Shown here in pieces: positions 1 through 8,109 of a stretch of DNA of 64,000 nucleotides. Under the pieces are notes generated by a model. The model saw only the letters and a program-made list of their open reading frames with translations, had not been told where the DNA came from and ran no database searches. Both the position numbers and the translations under genes were made by a program. The stretch is from Cryomorpha ignava (GTDB taxonomy: Bacteria > Bacteroidota > Bacteroidia > Flavobacteriales_D > Cryomorphaceae). Where the stretch lies: contig NZ_JAAGVY010000004.1 in the NCBI RefSeq assembly GCF_010686655.1, forward strand, positions 1 through 64,000. The letters run 5' to 3'. The first letter of the stretch is position 1. Each line of letters begins with the position of its first letter.

Positions 1-117
1 AATGTAACGATCCACCGCAAAATCAAAAGTATCAGGGGGTCCTTTTTTGAAAAACGCGAATATTGGACCGGGAAGTCAGTAGAAGCCGCTATTTTTATGC
101 AAATTGAAATCGTTTAG
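1..117 (+). CDS. C-terminal end of an unrecognised protein (cut by window edge)
   Basis: Frame 1 is open from the first base to a TAG at 115-117, giving 38 residues rich in Lys, Arg, Ile and Glu. The gene start lies outside the window. I do not recognise the family; a basic, charged tail of this kind would fit a transposase or DNA-binding protein, but nothing proves it. The next gene starts 26 bases downstream on the same strand, so the two could be cotranscribed. It may also be a chance open frame. Confidence 0.3.
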   Translation, partial: NVTIHRKIKSIRGSFFEKREYWTGKSVEAAIFMQIEIV

Positions 118-143
118 GACAGTATTGGTTTTATTCTTATAAA

Positions 144-704
144 ATGAAAGCAAAGGTTGTATTACTTTTTTTGGCATATTTTCTATTGGGAATCATCCCA
201 GTATGTGTAACAGGTTGCGGCTGGCTAAGAAAAGAAGTCTATATATGTGATATCGATTTTTTCCCTATTACTACCGTAAACATAGATAGCATCCCTAAGT
301 TTACAAATGAAATTGGTTTCCAGATCTGGACAGCAGAAAGGAAGCCGACGTGTTATAATATACAGGTGCAGATTTTTAATACCGCCTTAGCCACCAGTAT
401 AAGTTATGAATATCAAAATAAACTAATTATTTCTTCCTATGAGCTTTATCTTGATCACGCTATCGTGCTAGAAGGAGATACAATCGCGCCAAACACAGAT
501 TTGTTGATGAATGAAACGATAAATTCTAAAACAGTTTTTGATTATGTAGATGACTATGATCTTGTAACAAGCACGATTAAATTCAATTCTGAACTGGTTG
601 ATAGTCTACAGTTTGAATTAGGCGTTTATCAAGTAATTTTCAAATGTGCCACGGACGATGGGAAAGAATTTGAAAAAATCACGCAAGTTATTTTTAAGGA
701 ATAG
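144..704 (+). CDS. putative lipoprotein, unknown function
   Basis: This 186-residue protein begins with a basic residue pair and a hydrophobic stretch ending in V-T-G-C at about residues 22-25, which fits a lipoprotein signal peptide with Cys25 as the lipidation site. The remainder alternates short hydrophobic and polar stretches, consistent with a beta-rich domain exposed in the periplasm or on the cell surface. I recognise no family motif. No good terminator or ribosome binding site was seen. The 5' flank is AT-rich and carries the end of another reading frame. Function unknown. Confidence 0.6.
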   Translation: MKAKVVLLFLAYFLLGIIPVCVTGCGWLRKEVYICDIDFFPITTVNIDSIPKFTNEIGFQIWTAERKPTCYNIQVQIFNTALATSISYEYQNKLIISSYELYLDHAIVLEGDTIAPNTDLLMNETINSKTVFDYVDDYDLVTSTIKFNSELVDSLQFELGVYQVIFKCATDDGKEFEKITQVIFKE

Positions 705-800
705 AATGAATAGCTAGCTTTAAAAACACAAATAGAAATCTAGCTCAACCTATCACCTCAATCCTATGCTTGTATATAAATTATCAATCTCTGCTATTCG

Positions 801-930
801 CCGTGGGCGCACATTTTGCCGTACGGTCTTCCTTCTGTCGTCAGGCTCCTTGCGGTCATATAAAAGACTCTTCTCAGCTTAGCTGCATCAGACCTTCGCC
901 CGCAGGGAGTCCGTATGGATTCGCCCACAG
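801..930. repeat. intergenic imperfect inverted repeat (large hairpin)
   Basis: The 340-base gap between two genes is largely one palindromic structure. The left arm (801-832) contains CCGTGGGCG and CCGTACGG. The right arm (905-930) contains the matching CCGTATGG and CGCCCAC, separated by about 72 bases. The right arm includes GGGAGTCCGTAT, a word that recurs in other gaps of this window. A 68-residue open frame on the minus strand crosses the structure but has no credible features. Confidence 0.5.
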
Positions 931-1045
931 CAGTTAAAATGCGAAACACCATTCCAAAGCCTTGATTTCCAAATCCCCAAATAATACCTCTGTTCACCAT
1001 TCATTTCCAAATCGATAAAAAGAAGAAAAAACAAAAAACCTTCTC

Positions 1046-1813
1046 ATGAAATCTCTATCTATTTTTATTACAGCTTCAATAATTATTTGCGGAATCTCCA
1101 CAGCTTCGGCCCAAAACGAAAATAGCAGCGGCGAAAAAATAATAATGCACCCCATTCCCAAAACAGAGCAGAACTCAATAGGAATGCAAATGCCATTGCC
1201 TCATGCCTGGACACTAAACAACAACGCTCCTGATGGGCAGCCTATTATTACAGCTCCCGGCGAAATAGAAGTTTATGCCTATCCGCAGCCGCAGGAATTT
1301 CTCTACGCAAACGATTCCGTTACGCTTAAATATTATCACGACGCTATGGGCACCCCAACCCGTGAGGCAAAAGGGATTGACAATATTATTGAAAACGATA
1401 TAAAGCCCCTTGCTGAAAAAAACGGATATAAATTCCTGAAACAATATCCTTTAAAAGACATTGCCATGAATATTGCCACTTTTACGGCCACTCTTTACAA
1501 TCCATTAAATATGAACAACCTGGTTCAGGCATCAGGAACCGAATGGACTGATAAAAATGGTAATATGCTTTTAATCGTGCTTCAATACACCGAAACAGGC
1601 TCTGCAACAGACATTTTAAGCTGGGGATACAGTGCGCATTCTTTGCAAGCTCCCCCTAATGAATTCGAAGCCGCACGAGATCACTTTATTTATGGATTGA
1701 TAAATCTTCAATACAATCCTGATGACATTAGCGCATATAATAAAGCGCAGAGTGCGGAATGGAATAAAAGCCAGGGAAGCTATGACGAACCCTATAATCA
1801 GGATAAAAATTGA
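1046..1813 (+). CDS. secreted protein of unknown function
   Basis: 255 residues with a clear Sec signal peptide (basic start, hydrophobic core, cleavage after A-S-A near residue 22). The mature part has no motif I can name. It contains short hydrophobic beta-type stretches and a polar, Asn/Gln/Glu-rich C-terminus. Its closing section (residues about 130-220) resembles in general style the small secreted proteins that bind or stabilise outer-membrane components, but this is only an impression. The ATG lies 20 bases after an A-rich stretch, typical for this phylum, which rarely uses strong Shine-Dalgarno sites. A heptamer repeat begins seven bases past the stop. Confidence 0.65.
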   Translation: MKSLSIFITASIIICGISTASAQNENSSGEKIIMHPIPKTEQNSIGMQMPLPHAWTLNNNAPDGQPIITAPGEIEVYAYPQPQEFLYANDSVTLKYYHDAMGTPTREAKGIDNIIENDIKPLAEKNGYKFLKQYPLKDIAMNIATFTATLYNPLNMNNLVQASGTEWTDKNGNMLLIVLQYTETGSATDILSWGYSAHSLQAPPNEFEAARDHFIYGLINLQYNPDDISAYNKAQSAEWNKSQGSYDEPYNQDKN

Positions 1814-1819
1814 GATATA

Positions 1820-1916
1820 ATTAATTACGAATTACGAAGGGTTAATTACGAAGGACGAATTACGAATTACGAATTACGAATTACAAATTATGTATGGCGA
1901 ATTACGAAGGACGAAT
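1820..1916. repeat. GAATTAC-type heptanucleotide repeat array
   Basis: Imperfect tandem copies of a 7-base unit (GAATTAC, with variants such as GAAGGAC) run directly after the stop codon of the preceding gene. The densest part, 1858-1885, holds several exact units in register. There is no coding potential. It sits between convergently arranged genes. Confidence 0.8.
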
Positions 1917-2145
1917 ATTCTCGCCTATTGCATGCCTATTACCTTAAATGAATTTTGTGGGAAAGTAACTCCTACGCAATAGCTCGTGTCTCACGAGGGA
2001 GATATTTTCGGGCGTTTCGGCCGGTTTTAGAAATACAACTTTATTTATTAATACCCGATAGCATTGTAACCTGGTGAGACGCTAGCCTGCACGCAACTTT
2101 AACTGCGGCACATGGCTAATTTGTTCATGTAAATACCTATTGAGT

Positions 2146-2240
2146 ATTGTCAATTGCAAATTGCCTATTGCTTATTGCCTATTGCAAATTGCTTATTGCA
2201 AATTGCCTATTGCCTATTGGAAAATTGCCTATTGCAAATT
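2146..2240. repeat. ATTGCCT/ATTGCAA heptanucleotide repeat array
   Basis: About thirteen 7-base units (ATTGCCT, ATTGCAA, ATTGCTT) lie in almost unbroken register; only one extra base near 2223 disrupts the period. The last unit runs into the stop codon (2239-2241, minus strand) of the methyltransferase gene. The word differs from that of the array at 1820-1916, but the period is the same. Confidence 0.85.
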
Positions 2241-2958
2241 AACAACTAACCCCCATCAAAAACATACAAGGCCGTTTGTCAATCTTTGGCGGATGTTTTA
2301 TCCACTCATCTACAGTATGGGTTGTTATGACTTCGGTTTGCAGAGTGATATCAGTTGCAACACAGATTTCGGTACCGGGCGAGCAGTGGTTCATCATATC
2401 CTCAAATAGCGACTCATTGCGAAACGGAGTTTCCATAAAAATCTGGGTAGCTCCGGTCTTGCGCACTTCATTCTCGAGAATTCTCAACTTGTGCAATCTG
2501 TCTTTTTTGTTCATAGGCAAATAGCCGTGAAAGGAAAATTCCTGACCATTAAATCCCGAGGCAATCAAGCCCAAAACAATAGATGAAGGCCCTGTTCCAG
2601 GCACTACTTTTATTTTGTTTTGATGACAAGCAGCTACAGCCAAACCACCCGGATCGGCAATAGCCGGTAGGCCTGCTTCAGAGATCAAACCCATGTCAAC
2701 TCCCTGCAATAAGGGTGCGATCAATCGCGGCACATCAATGGCTTTTGATCGTTTATCGAGAATGTAAAACTGCAAATCGTCAAGCGGATGTTCTGTGCCG
2801 ATGGCTTTGAGATAACGACGTGCAGATCGCTCATTTTCAGCAATAAAATGCTTTAAACGACGAGAGGTTGCCAAAACACCTGCGGGTATTACCCAATCTG
2901 GTTTGCTCTCGCCCAGCGTAGTGGGAATAAGATAAAGCGTTCCTTTCTTAGCGGCCAT
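2239..2958 (-). CDS. RsmI-like SAM-dependent methyltransferase (tetrapyrrole methylase fold)
   Basis: 239 residues with the tetrapyrrole/diphthine methylase fold. An N-terminal strand (GTLYLIPTTLGE) is followed by the motif GLISEAGLPAIADPG near residues 89-103 and then the PGTGPSSIVLGL loop that binds S-adenosylmethionine. RsmI of this family 2'-O-methylates C1402 of 16S rRNA, but this shorter Bacteroidetes form lacks the extra C-terminal domain of classical RsmI, so its RNA target is inferred. The start codon lies 11 bases inside the end of the upstream phosphatase gene, so the two are very likely cotranscribed and translationally coupled. A heptamer array abuts the stop codon. Confidence 0.85.
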   Translation of the reverse strand: MAAKKGTLYLIPTTLGESKPDWVIPAGVLATSRRLKHFIAENERSARRYLKAIGTEHPLDDLQFYILDKRSKAIDVPRLIAPLLQGVDMGLISEAGLPAIADPGGLAVAACHQNKIKVVPGTGPSSIVLGLIASGFNGQEFSFHGYLPMNKKDRLHKLRILENEVRKTGATQIFMETPFRNESLFEDMMNHCSPGTEICVATDITLQTEVITTHTVDEWIKHPPKIDKRPCMFLMGVSC

Positions 2959-3409
2959 TTAATTTTGATATAAGTACATCTGCCGATTGCGACAGCATTT
3001 CATAAACCTTTTGAAAGCCGGATTCTCCCCCAAAATACGGATCGGGAACATCGATATTCTCTCCCGGATGAGAGAGATTCATAAAAAGGTCGACCTTTTT
3101 CTTATCGGAATCGTTTCGTGCCAAAGCGATTACATTTTCGTAATTCGATTCATCCATTACATAGATTTCATCATACGTGTCGAAATCGCTCACCGTAAAT
3201 TGTCTTGCGCGAAGTTTTGAAATATCATGACCGTTTTTATCCATATTGGCAACAGCCCGTTTATCAGGCCCCTCACCAATATGAAAATCGCCGGTGCCGG
3301 CAGAGTCTATATCCACATCAACTCCGGCCTCTTCAAACTTATGACGCAAAACACCCTCGGCCATTGGGCTTCGGCAAATATTCCCTAAACAAACTACTAA
3401 TATTTTCAT
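2948..3409 (-). CDS. low molecular weight protein-tyrosine phosphatase
   Basis: 153 residues, the normal length for the family. The catalytic loop is at the N-terminus: Cys7, then LGNIC, then Arg13-Ser14, the C(x)5R(S/T) signature of LMW-PTPs. The general acid is in the DPY motif near residue 123. It is a cytoplasmic enzyme that removes phosphate from tyrosine; in bacteria such enzymes often oppose tyrosine kinases that control exopolysaccharide export, but no kinase is visible here. Its 3' end overlaps the methyltransferase gene by 11 bases, indicating one operon. The upstream gap contains a short heptamer repeat. Confidence 0.92.
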   Translation of the reverse strand: MKILVVCLGNICRSPMAEGVLRHKFEEAGVDVDIDSAGTGDFHIGEGPDKRAVANMDKNGHDISKLRARQFTVSDFDTYDEIYVMDESNYENVIALARNDSDKKKVDLFMNLSHPGENIDVPDPYFGGESGFQKVYEMLSQSADVLISKLNGR

Positions 3410-3452
3410 GGGGCAAAGTTAATCAATTTACGGGGCTTGACAGTTTCTATTT

Positions 3453-3483
3453 AGCTTTAAGCTATAAGCTTTAAGCCGCAAGA
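3453..3483. repeat. AGCTTTA-type heptanucleotide repeat
   Basis: Four consecutive 7-base units, AGCTTTA, AGCTATA, AGCTTTA and AGCCGCA, lie in the 150-base gap between the phosphatase gene start and the stop of the DUF4139 gene. The same words recur at 30552-30710. Confidence 0.7.
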
Positions 3484-3561
3484 TATTGCCATCGGCTTGG
3501 ATGGAACTAAAAGTCAACTCCATTTAGCGAAGTACAAAACCAAGAACTAAAAATCAAAGAA

Positions 3562-5451
3562 TCACTTATAAACAGGTACATCAACCGGATATTTCAATTC
3601 ATAATCAAACAAGATCTTTTCAGTATTAGCAGCAGGTATCGTTTTAATCCAGGTCAACTTTCCGGTTTTATCATCCAGACTTGCGCCACCGTAGTTTCCG
3701 CGGTTTACTTCAATAGTTTTTATTTCTGAAAGCGGAAACTGATCTATTATTTCAATTTTGATCGGCACCGGCTTATTGTTTCTAACCTTTAATTCCCAGG
3801 CCACAGTTTCTTTCACAGTATTTCCAAAAATTCGTTTGTCGTTTAGCTCTTTATTGCCTTCACGGCTAATGGTGATGTTTCTATCCCGACCAAGCGAAAG
3901 CTGCAAAGTGTCACCAGTAAAATCGGCATCTACAAAAGCATCGCCGGTATAAGCTCCCTGATAGTAAATACTCGAATTTCCTGAAAGTAGATTGAGATTA
4001 GACCAGTTTGGAATACGCGCAATTAAATACACATCGGTGTCGTACTTTGGAATAGTCTGATAGATATAATCAGCTGTAACTTCTTCCTGTTTAATGGCCA
4101 TTAAATAATCCTGACCGTTTGAAGGAATGGTATACGAAGTTGGAATTTTGTATGAAATCTGATTGGGAGTGAGCTGCAAAGCCGGAGGTGGCGGAGCACT
4201 CATTTCATCTGAAGAAATACTTTGCTTACTCAATCCTTGAGATCCATATGCTCGATTGGCACTTGGTTTTCCCTCAATTTGAACTTCTTCAAGCTGTACC
4301 TGACTAGCATACATATTCAAATCATAAACTTTATTCTGATTGGCATTGACATAAATGCCTCCCTGATCTGCATTCTGATAACCCAAATATTGAGCTCGAA
4401 TAGTATAATTTCCGGCTTTTACCGGCTTTAGTGCATAGCGGCCATCCATCGAGGTGGTGGTTTGATACATTGGTGAGCCATTTAGCAATAGCGATAAATT
4501 TACATACGGTAAGGGTTCACCTGTCCCTGCATCTGTGATTTGCCCACTAATAGAACCCTGACCACGAGGAGATTGCGGCGCTGGTCGATAAACAGGTCTG
4601 TTTAAATACCATGGATTTAATTCGGGTGCAGTACCACTCATTTCGGGAAAACCGGAAGACAGTGTTACGTCTACATTCTTCCAGTCTTCGCCAGATGATT
4701 GATACACATTTGCATTGTAAACCACCTGCAGCGGATCTGTAATTTCGCGTACTCGAAAATCGTAAAGCGGCTGCCATCCAGCAGATTCTACAAAATAACT
4801 AAACTCCACAATTCCCGAAAAGGCTGAAGGGCAATTTACCGCAACGAGTATTTCGCTTTCCAAAATATTCGCACCGGCAGATATTTTACTCAAGTTTTGA
4901 TTGATAGCCTTCACGCTGTCGCGCACTTGAGCAAGTTGGTTTGAAAGATCGAGTTTGGCAGCACCAATTTCATTGAGTCTCGCTCTATAAAAGTTGGCTG
5001 CTTCGCGTATTTCGGTTACTGTTGCACCGGAAGTTTTAGTCTGGAAATTCATATTTTCCATCAGCAACCTCTCCTCCACTCCATAAACATTGTCGCGGTT
5101 AAGCAGTGTTTTAATTCGGTTTTCAAGCGCTTTTATTTGAGATTCCGATTGCGCAAGAACTAATTTATTCTTCTCATTATCGGGCTTTTGCAAGCGGTGA
5201 TTTACAGATAAAATGGTCAGTCCGCTTCCACCTTTTACTTCTATCCTTTCGGGATTCAGCTGGCCTGTAATACCTGTAAGCACCAGAGTTTGCTTTCCTG
5301 CAGCAAGTTTAACCTTTGCCTTTCGGGAAATCTGGGCACCCTGAAAATAGATCGTTACAGATTCAATCTGCGAAGTGGCTTTGGTGGTATCGCTTTGCGC
5401 GAATAAAAATGTAGTAAAAAGTGCTGCGAATGCCGTAATTAATAACTTCAT
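3562..5451 (-). CDS. secreted DUF4139 / MuiA-family protein with inserted carboxypeptidase-regulatory-like domain
   Basis: 629 residues with a Sec signal peptide ending at L-F-A-Q near residue 19. The first ~100 residues match the DUF4140 N-terminal region (ESVTIYFQGAQISRKAKV). A coiled-coil segment (about 95-190) follows, then the DUF4139 beta domain (ending ..FDYELKYPVDVPVYK). Inside it, at about residues 300-390, sits a CarboxypepD_reg-like beta-sandwich (GSISGQITDAGTGEPLPYVN), as found at the N-terminus of TonB receptors. The family was named after a mucoidy inhibitor in E. coli-type bacteria, but the molecular function is unknown. It likely acts in the periplasm or at the outer membrane. 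A terminator-like hairpin upstream belongs to the neighbouring gene. Confidence 0.85.
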   Translation of the reverse strand: MKLLITAFAALFTTFLFAQSDTTKATSQIESVTIYFQGAQISRKAKVKLAAGKQTLVLTGITGQLNPERIEVKGGSGLTILSVNHRLQKPDNEKNKLVLAQSESQIKALENRIKTLLNRDNVYGVEERLLMENMNFQTKTSGATVTEIREAANFYRARLNEIGAAKLDLSNQLAQVRDSVKAINQNLSKISAGANILESEILVAVNCPSAFSGIVEFSYFVESAGWQPLYDFRVREITDPLQVVYNANVYQSSGEDWKNVDVTLSSGFPEMSGTAPELNPWYLNRPVYRPAPQSPRGQGSISGQITDAGTGEPLPYVNLSLLLNGSPMYQTTTSMDGRYALKPVKAGNYTIRAQYLGYQNADQGGIYVNANQNKVYDLNMYASQVQLEEVQIEGKPSANRAYGSQGLSKQSISSDEMSAPPPPALQLTPNQISYKIPTSYTIPSNGQDYLMAIKQEEVTADYIYQTIPKYDTDVYLIARIPNWSNLNLLSGNSSIYYQGAYTGDAFVDADFTGDTLQLSLGRDRNITISREGNKELNDKRIFGNTVKETVAWELKVRNNKPVPIKIEIIDQFPLSEIKTIEVNRGNYGGASLDDKTGKLTWIKTIPAANTEKILFDYELKYPVDVPVYK

Positions 5452-5593
5452 CGGATCGATATTTTTTAGAGTGTTTAAAGGTAATACACGTAAGTTTGGT
5501 TTGCGTTCATTTCAATGATGAAAAAAAAGTTGATTTTCCACAAAGCAGAAGATTCGGTCGCGATTTATTTGTCTAATAGCGATAGAACTAATT

Positions 5594-5625
5594 CAAAAAT
5601 CGCTGCGGAGCGGCAGCTTTTTAGA
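5594..5625 (-). terminator. rho-independent terminator of the PqiA-domain gene
   Basis: On the minus strand a GC-rich hairpin (GCTGC paired with GCAGC around a short GC-rich loop) is followed by a run of Ts. It lies about 45 bases after the stop of the PqiA-domain gene. The stem contains CGCTGCGGAGCG, also found at 56097-56108. Confidence 0.6.
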
Positions 5626-5667
5626 TTATTGCTTCTAGTGAAATTTCACCATGTCAGCCCTATCATT

Positions 5668-6936
5668 CTATGGCTCTGAGGAATACGGCGCCCCCTTCAA
5701 ATCACCAATCCGCTGCGAAATAGCCAAGCTAAGCAATACAAAAGCAGCAAACATAAAAAACCCGGTTTGCAGACTCGATTGATTCGTAGTAAGAATATCT
5801 GCATTCTTAGCAAGCCCCTCAAGCTGGCCAAGCTGCTCTGATACGATTCCCGAAAAACCGATATACGACATAAAAATGGCCACAACCATTACATCAGCCA
5901 TTGACCATTTTCCGGTCTTGAAAATCATGAAATTCAAGAACTTATTATTCTTGCTGCCCTTCCGGGAAAGATAAACCAAAGAAGAAATAAGCTTACTGAA
6001 AGGAAATAAAACGCTGAATGCCAAAACCAGAAAACCCACTGCGAGCAAATCGGGCTTTCCTTGCTCTGCCATAAGCTCAACCACTTCGAGAATGCTTTTA
6101 CTTTTATAGAAAATAACCTGATCGCTAAAGCGTACCTGCTCGCCTAGAAGTTGAAACCGCATTTCTGCAATACGCGCATCAATCTCTATCATAGGAAGTA
6201 AAATGCCTAAAACGAGAGGCAAAAATGCTGTGGCTATAACAACCATAAGCTCCCATCGGAAAATGTTTTTGAATGCAAGTATTACTACCATGAGCAATAA
6301 AAGCACGGCGTAGAGGGCATAGCTATAAGGCTGTTTTTCTGCTTGAAGCAAACTTGCTCTGGTTCGAAGTACTGCCACAGTTTCTTCACGCGAACCTATT
6401 CCATGCCGAGCCAAAATCTCGTTGTGAAGCGTATAATCAGTTTCCGCAAAGGTATTGTCGGCATAGTTGTCAATCTTTTCCAGAATATACTCGCGCAAAT
6501 CTTCCCGGTTTTTGGGATCGTCAATAAACCGCATTATCTGACTGGTAAACTCCGGTATATTCCGTTTCATATTCCCAAAGATATCCAGGAAACTCGCTCC
6601 GGCATTTTTAAAGAAACCTTTAAAGCTCCCTTCGTTTTCGCGTTTAAAGTTCGATTCCAAATCGGTAATAACTGTTGTAAGCAAATCATTAATCCGTTTG
6701 CGCATTGTAGATCTATTTGCATCGGTAAGCTCTAGTTCCTCAACTTTTGCAGTAACCACTCGCGCTACAACTTTCTTCCATTCATCAATATTAAAAAGGC
6801 CGTATTTAACCTTGCTAAGTTCTATCACATCTTCCTGAATGGCACGACGAGTTGCCTCAACATGAAAGAGTTTTATACTCACCGCCAACGAAAAAAGCAG
6901 TAAGCCGAAAAAAACTAAAAATCGAGTATTTTTCAT
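5668..6936 (-). CDS. PqiA-domain (paraquat-inducible protein A-like) inner-membrane protein
   Basis: 422 residues. One N-terminal transmembrane helix (about 5-22) is followed by a long soluble, charged segment (about 25-200). Several membrane helices come after residue 205. The C-terminal part carries the PqiA hallmark GKWSMADVMVVAIF (about 342-355) flanked by helices. PqiA proteins belong to systems that move lipids between membranes together with MCE-domain partners. No MCE gene is beside this one, and the large soluble insert after helix 1 is unlike E. coli PqiA, so the role is inferred. The gene appears monocistronic, with its own terminator. Confidence 0.75.
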   Translation of the reverse strand: MKNTRFLVFFGLLLFSLAVSIKLFHVEATRRAIQEDVIELSKVKYGLFNIDEWKKVVARVVTAKVEELELTDANRSTMRKRINDLLTTVITDLESNFKRENEGSFKGFFKNAGASFLDIFGNMKRNIPEFTSQIMRFIDDPKNREDLREYILEKIDNYADNTFAETDYTLHNEILARHGIGSREETVAVLRTRASLLQAEKQPYSYALYAVLLLLMVVILAFKNIFRWELMVVIATAFLPLVLGILLPMIEIDARIAEMRFQLLGEQVRFSDQVIFYKSKSILEVVELMAEQGKPDLLAVGFLVLAFSVLFPFSKLISSLVYLSRKGSKNNKFLNFMIFKTGKWSMADVMVVAIFMSYIGFSGIVSEQLGQLEGLAKNADILTTNQSSLQTGFFMFAAFVLLSLAISQRIGDLKGAPYSSEP

Positions 6937-7120
6937 AAACGAAGTACCCTGATAAGTAAACCGGGTACGAATATGGTCAGATTTCTATTAAAACATCAAG
7001 TTTTACCATTCTATTCGCAGAGAAGCAAATAAAAAATTTCGCCCATCACAGAATACAACCTTTCATAAAGCAGAATAAGCGATTTATTTTTTTTAACAAA
7101 ACCTCAGTAACAAACCAGGC

Positions 7121-7128
7121 TACTTTTG
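7121..7128 (+). promoter_or_regulatory. candidate Bacteroidetes -7 box with long G-poor leader
   Basis: TACTTTTG fits the TAnnTTTG consensus; no clear -33 TTG is present. If used, transcription would start near 7134 and leave a leader of about 70 bases that is almost free of G and built from ACAAAC-like words. It would serve the secreted protein starting at 7206. Confidence 0.4.
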
Positions 7129-7205
7129 AGTCATACGAACAACAAACAAGCAACAAACAAATTTAATAACAAACAACAAACTAACCATTTAACAAACTAA
7201 ACATT

Positions 7206-7805
7206 ATGACTACAATGATCAAATTTTTCGCATTGGGGCTCTTCGTTAGCAGTACCGTACTCGCAGGCGCCCAGCATTCTAACACCAACCCTTACTCAGA
7301 GCTTGAATCTCTGGTAGAGATGGAAAGACCAACTTCAGAAAAGCTTATAAAAGAAGTTGATAAAATTATAAAACTTACAGAAGAATTGGCTACAGCCAAT
7401 AAAAAACGAGAGCAGTCGCTGAAGCGTAAAATTGCCGAAGGCCAGAAACGAATAATAGAACTAAAGGATGAGCTAAGTTCTGAATCCGCAATCGCTGCCA
7501 ATACAGCTTCATTTACTAAATACAATTTTGATGTTGCAGATAAATCTCTGAATGTGAGCAAATTTTCAGCAGGCAGAAATGGAAACACGGATAATTTCGA
7601 CATTGCTTTCGAAACAAAAACTACAGGAAAAGCAAGAATCGATATTGTTTCTCCCGGAGGTGAATTGCTGAAATCTGTATTCATTTCAAATTTTGACGGA
7701 AAGGCACGTAGGCAAATAGACCTAAGTTCAGAAAAAGGCCAGGTTTACTTTATCCATATTGATATTGACGGAAAAGCTGTAACCAATAAAGTGCGCTTCA
7801 GTTAA
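7206..7805 (+). CDS. small secreted protein with coiled-coil and probable T9SS-type C-terminal domain
   Basis: 199 residues. The signal peptide ends near residue 22 (VLAGAQ). Residues about 30-95 are rich in Lys, Glu and Leu and should form a coiled coil. The C-terminal ~70 residues form a beta domain (GKARIDIVSPGGELLKSVF.. ending VTNKVRFS) with the spacing of type IX secretion sorting domains: a GxL..S/V strand, an I-D-L strand, then G-x-V-Y-F-I-H and a terminal K-V strand. It is therefore probably exported to the surface. An in-frame ATG three codons later would also preserve the signal peptide. A strong terminator follows the stop. Confidence 0.7.
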   Translation: MTTMIKFFALGLFVSSTVLAGAQHSNTNPYSELESLVEMERPTSEKLIKEVDKIIKLTEELATANKKREQSLKRKIAEGQKRIIELKDELSSESAIAANTASFTKYNFDVADKSLNVSKFSAGRNGNTDNFDIAFETKTTGKARIDIVSPGGELLKSVFISNFDGKARRQIDLSSEKGQVYFIHIDIDGKAVTNKVRFS

Positions 7806-7827
7806 AAAACAATTCTCAAATAAGCTT

Positions 7828-7864
7828 AAAAACCGGCTGCTTTATCAAGCAGTCGGTTTTTTTT
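7828..7864 (+). terminator. rho-independent terminator
   Basis: The hairpin AAACCGGCTGCTT / AAGCAGTCGGTTT with a 4-base loop is followed by eight Ts, 23 bases after the stop of the preceding gene. From here to 8109 I see no gene; a 65-codon minus-strand open frame reads through the hairpin and is not credible. Confidence 0.85.
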
Positions 7865-8109
7865 ATTGATTATACCTTTTTCGACCAAACCCCTTGCTCC
7901 ATTCGCACATAGTGTAATTCTCAAATTCTCAAAATACGGCTCCTCGCTTTTATAGATTTGTGTTGATTTGCTGAAAGGCTCAACCTTTATCAATAATATC
8001 AATAAGAATAAAAACAAAATCACAGTTCCATTGGTTAACTTTATGCATTCTCGCGCTCGCCTTGTACATTCCTTAAAATTATCTCTTTATAATTCTAAAA
8101 ACATAAACC

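Noticed and set aside
794-1000. 68-codon minus-strand frame
   Set aside because: It lies entirely across the palindromic element, has no motif and no promoter, and its composition follows the hairpin arms.
1820-2240. CRISPR array
   Set aside because: Units are seven bases with no spacers, and no cas gene is near. These are simple tandem repeats.
2140-2409. 89-codon plus-strand frame starting in the heptamer array
   Set aside because: The first third is the translated repeat and the remainder is antisense to the methyltransferase gene.
7826-8023. 65-codon minus-strand hydrophobic frame
   Set aside because: It reads through a strong terminator hairpin. The hydrophobic run comes from AT-rich non-coding DNA.
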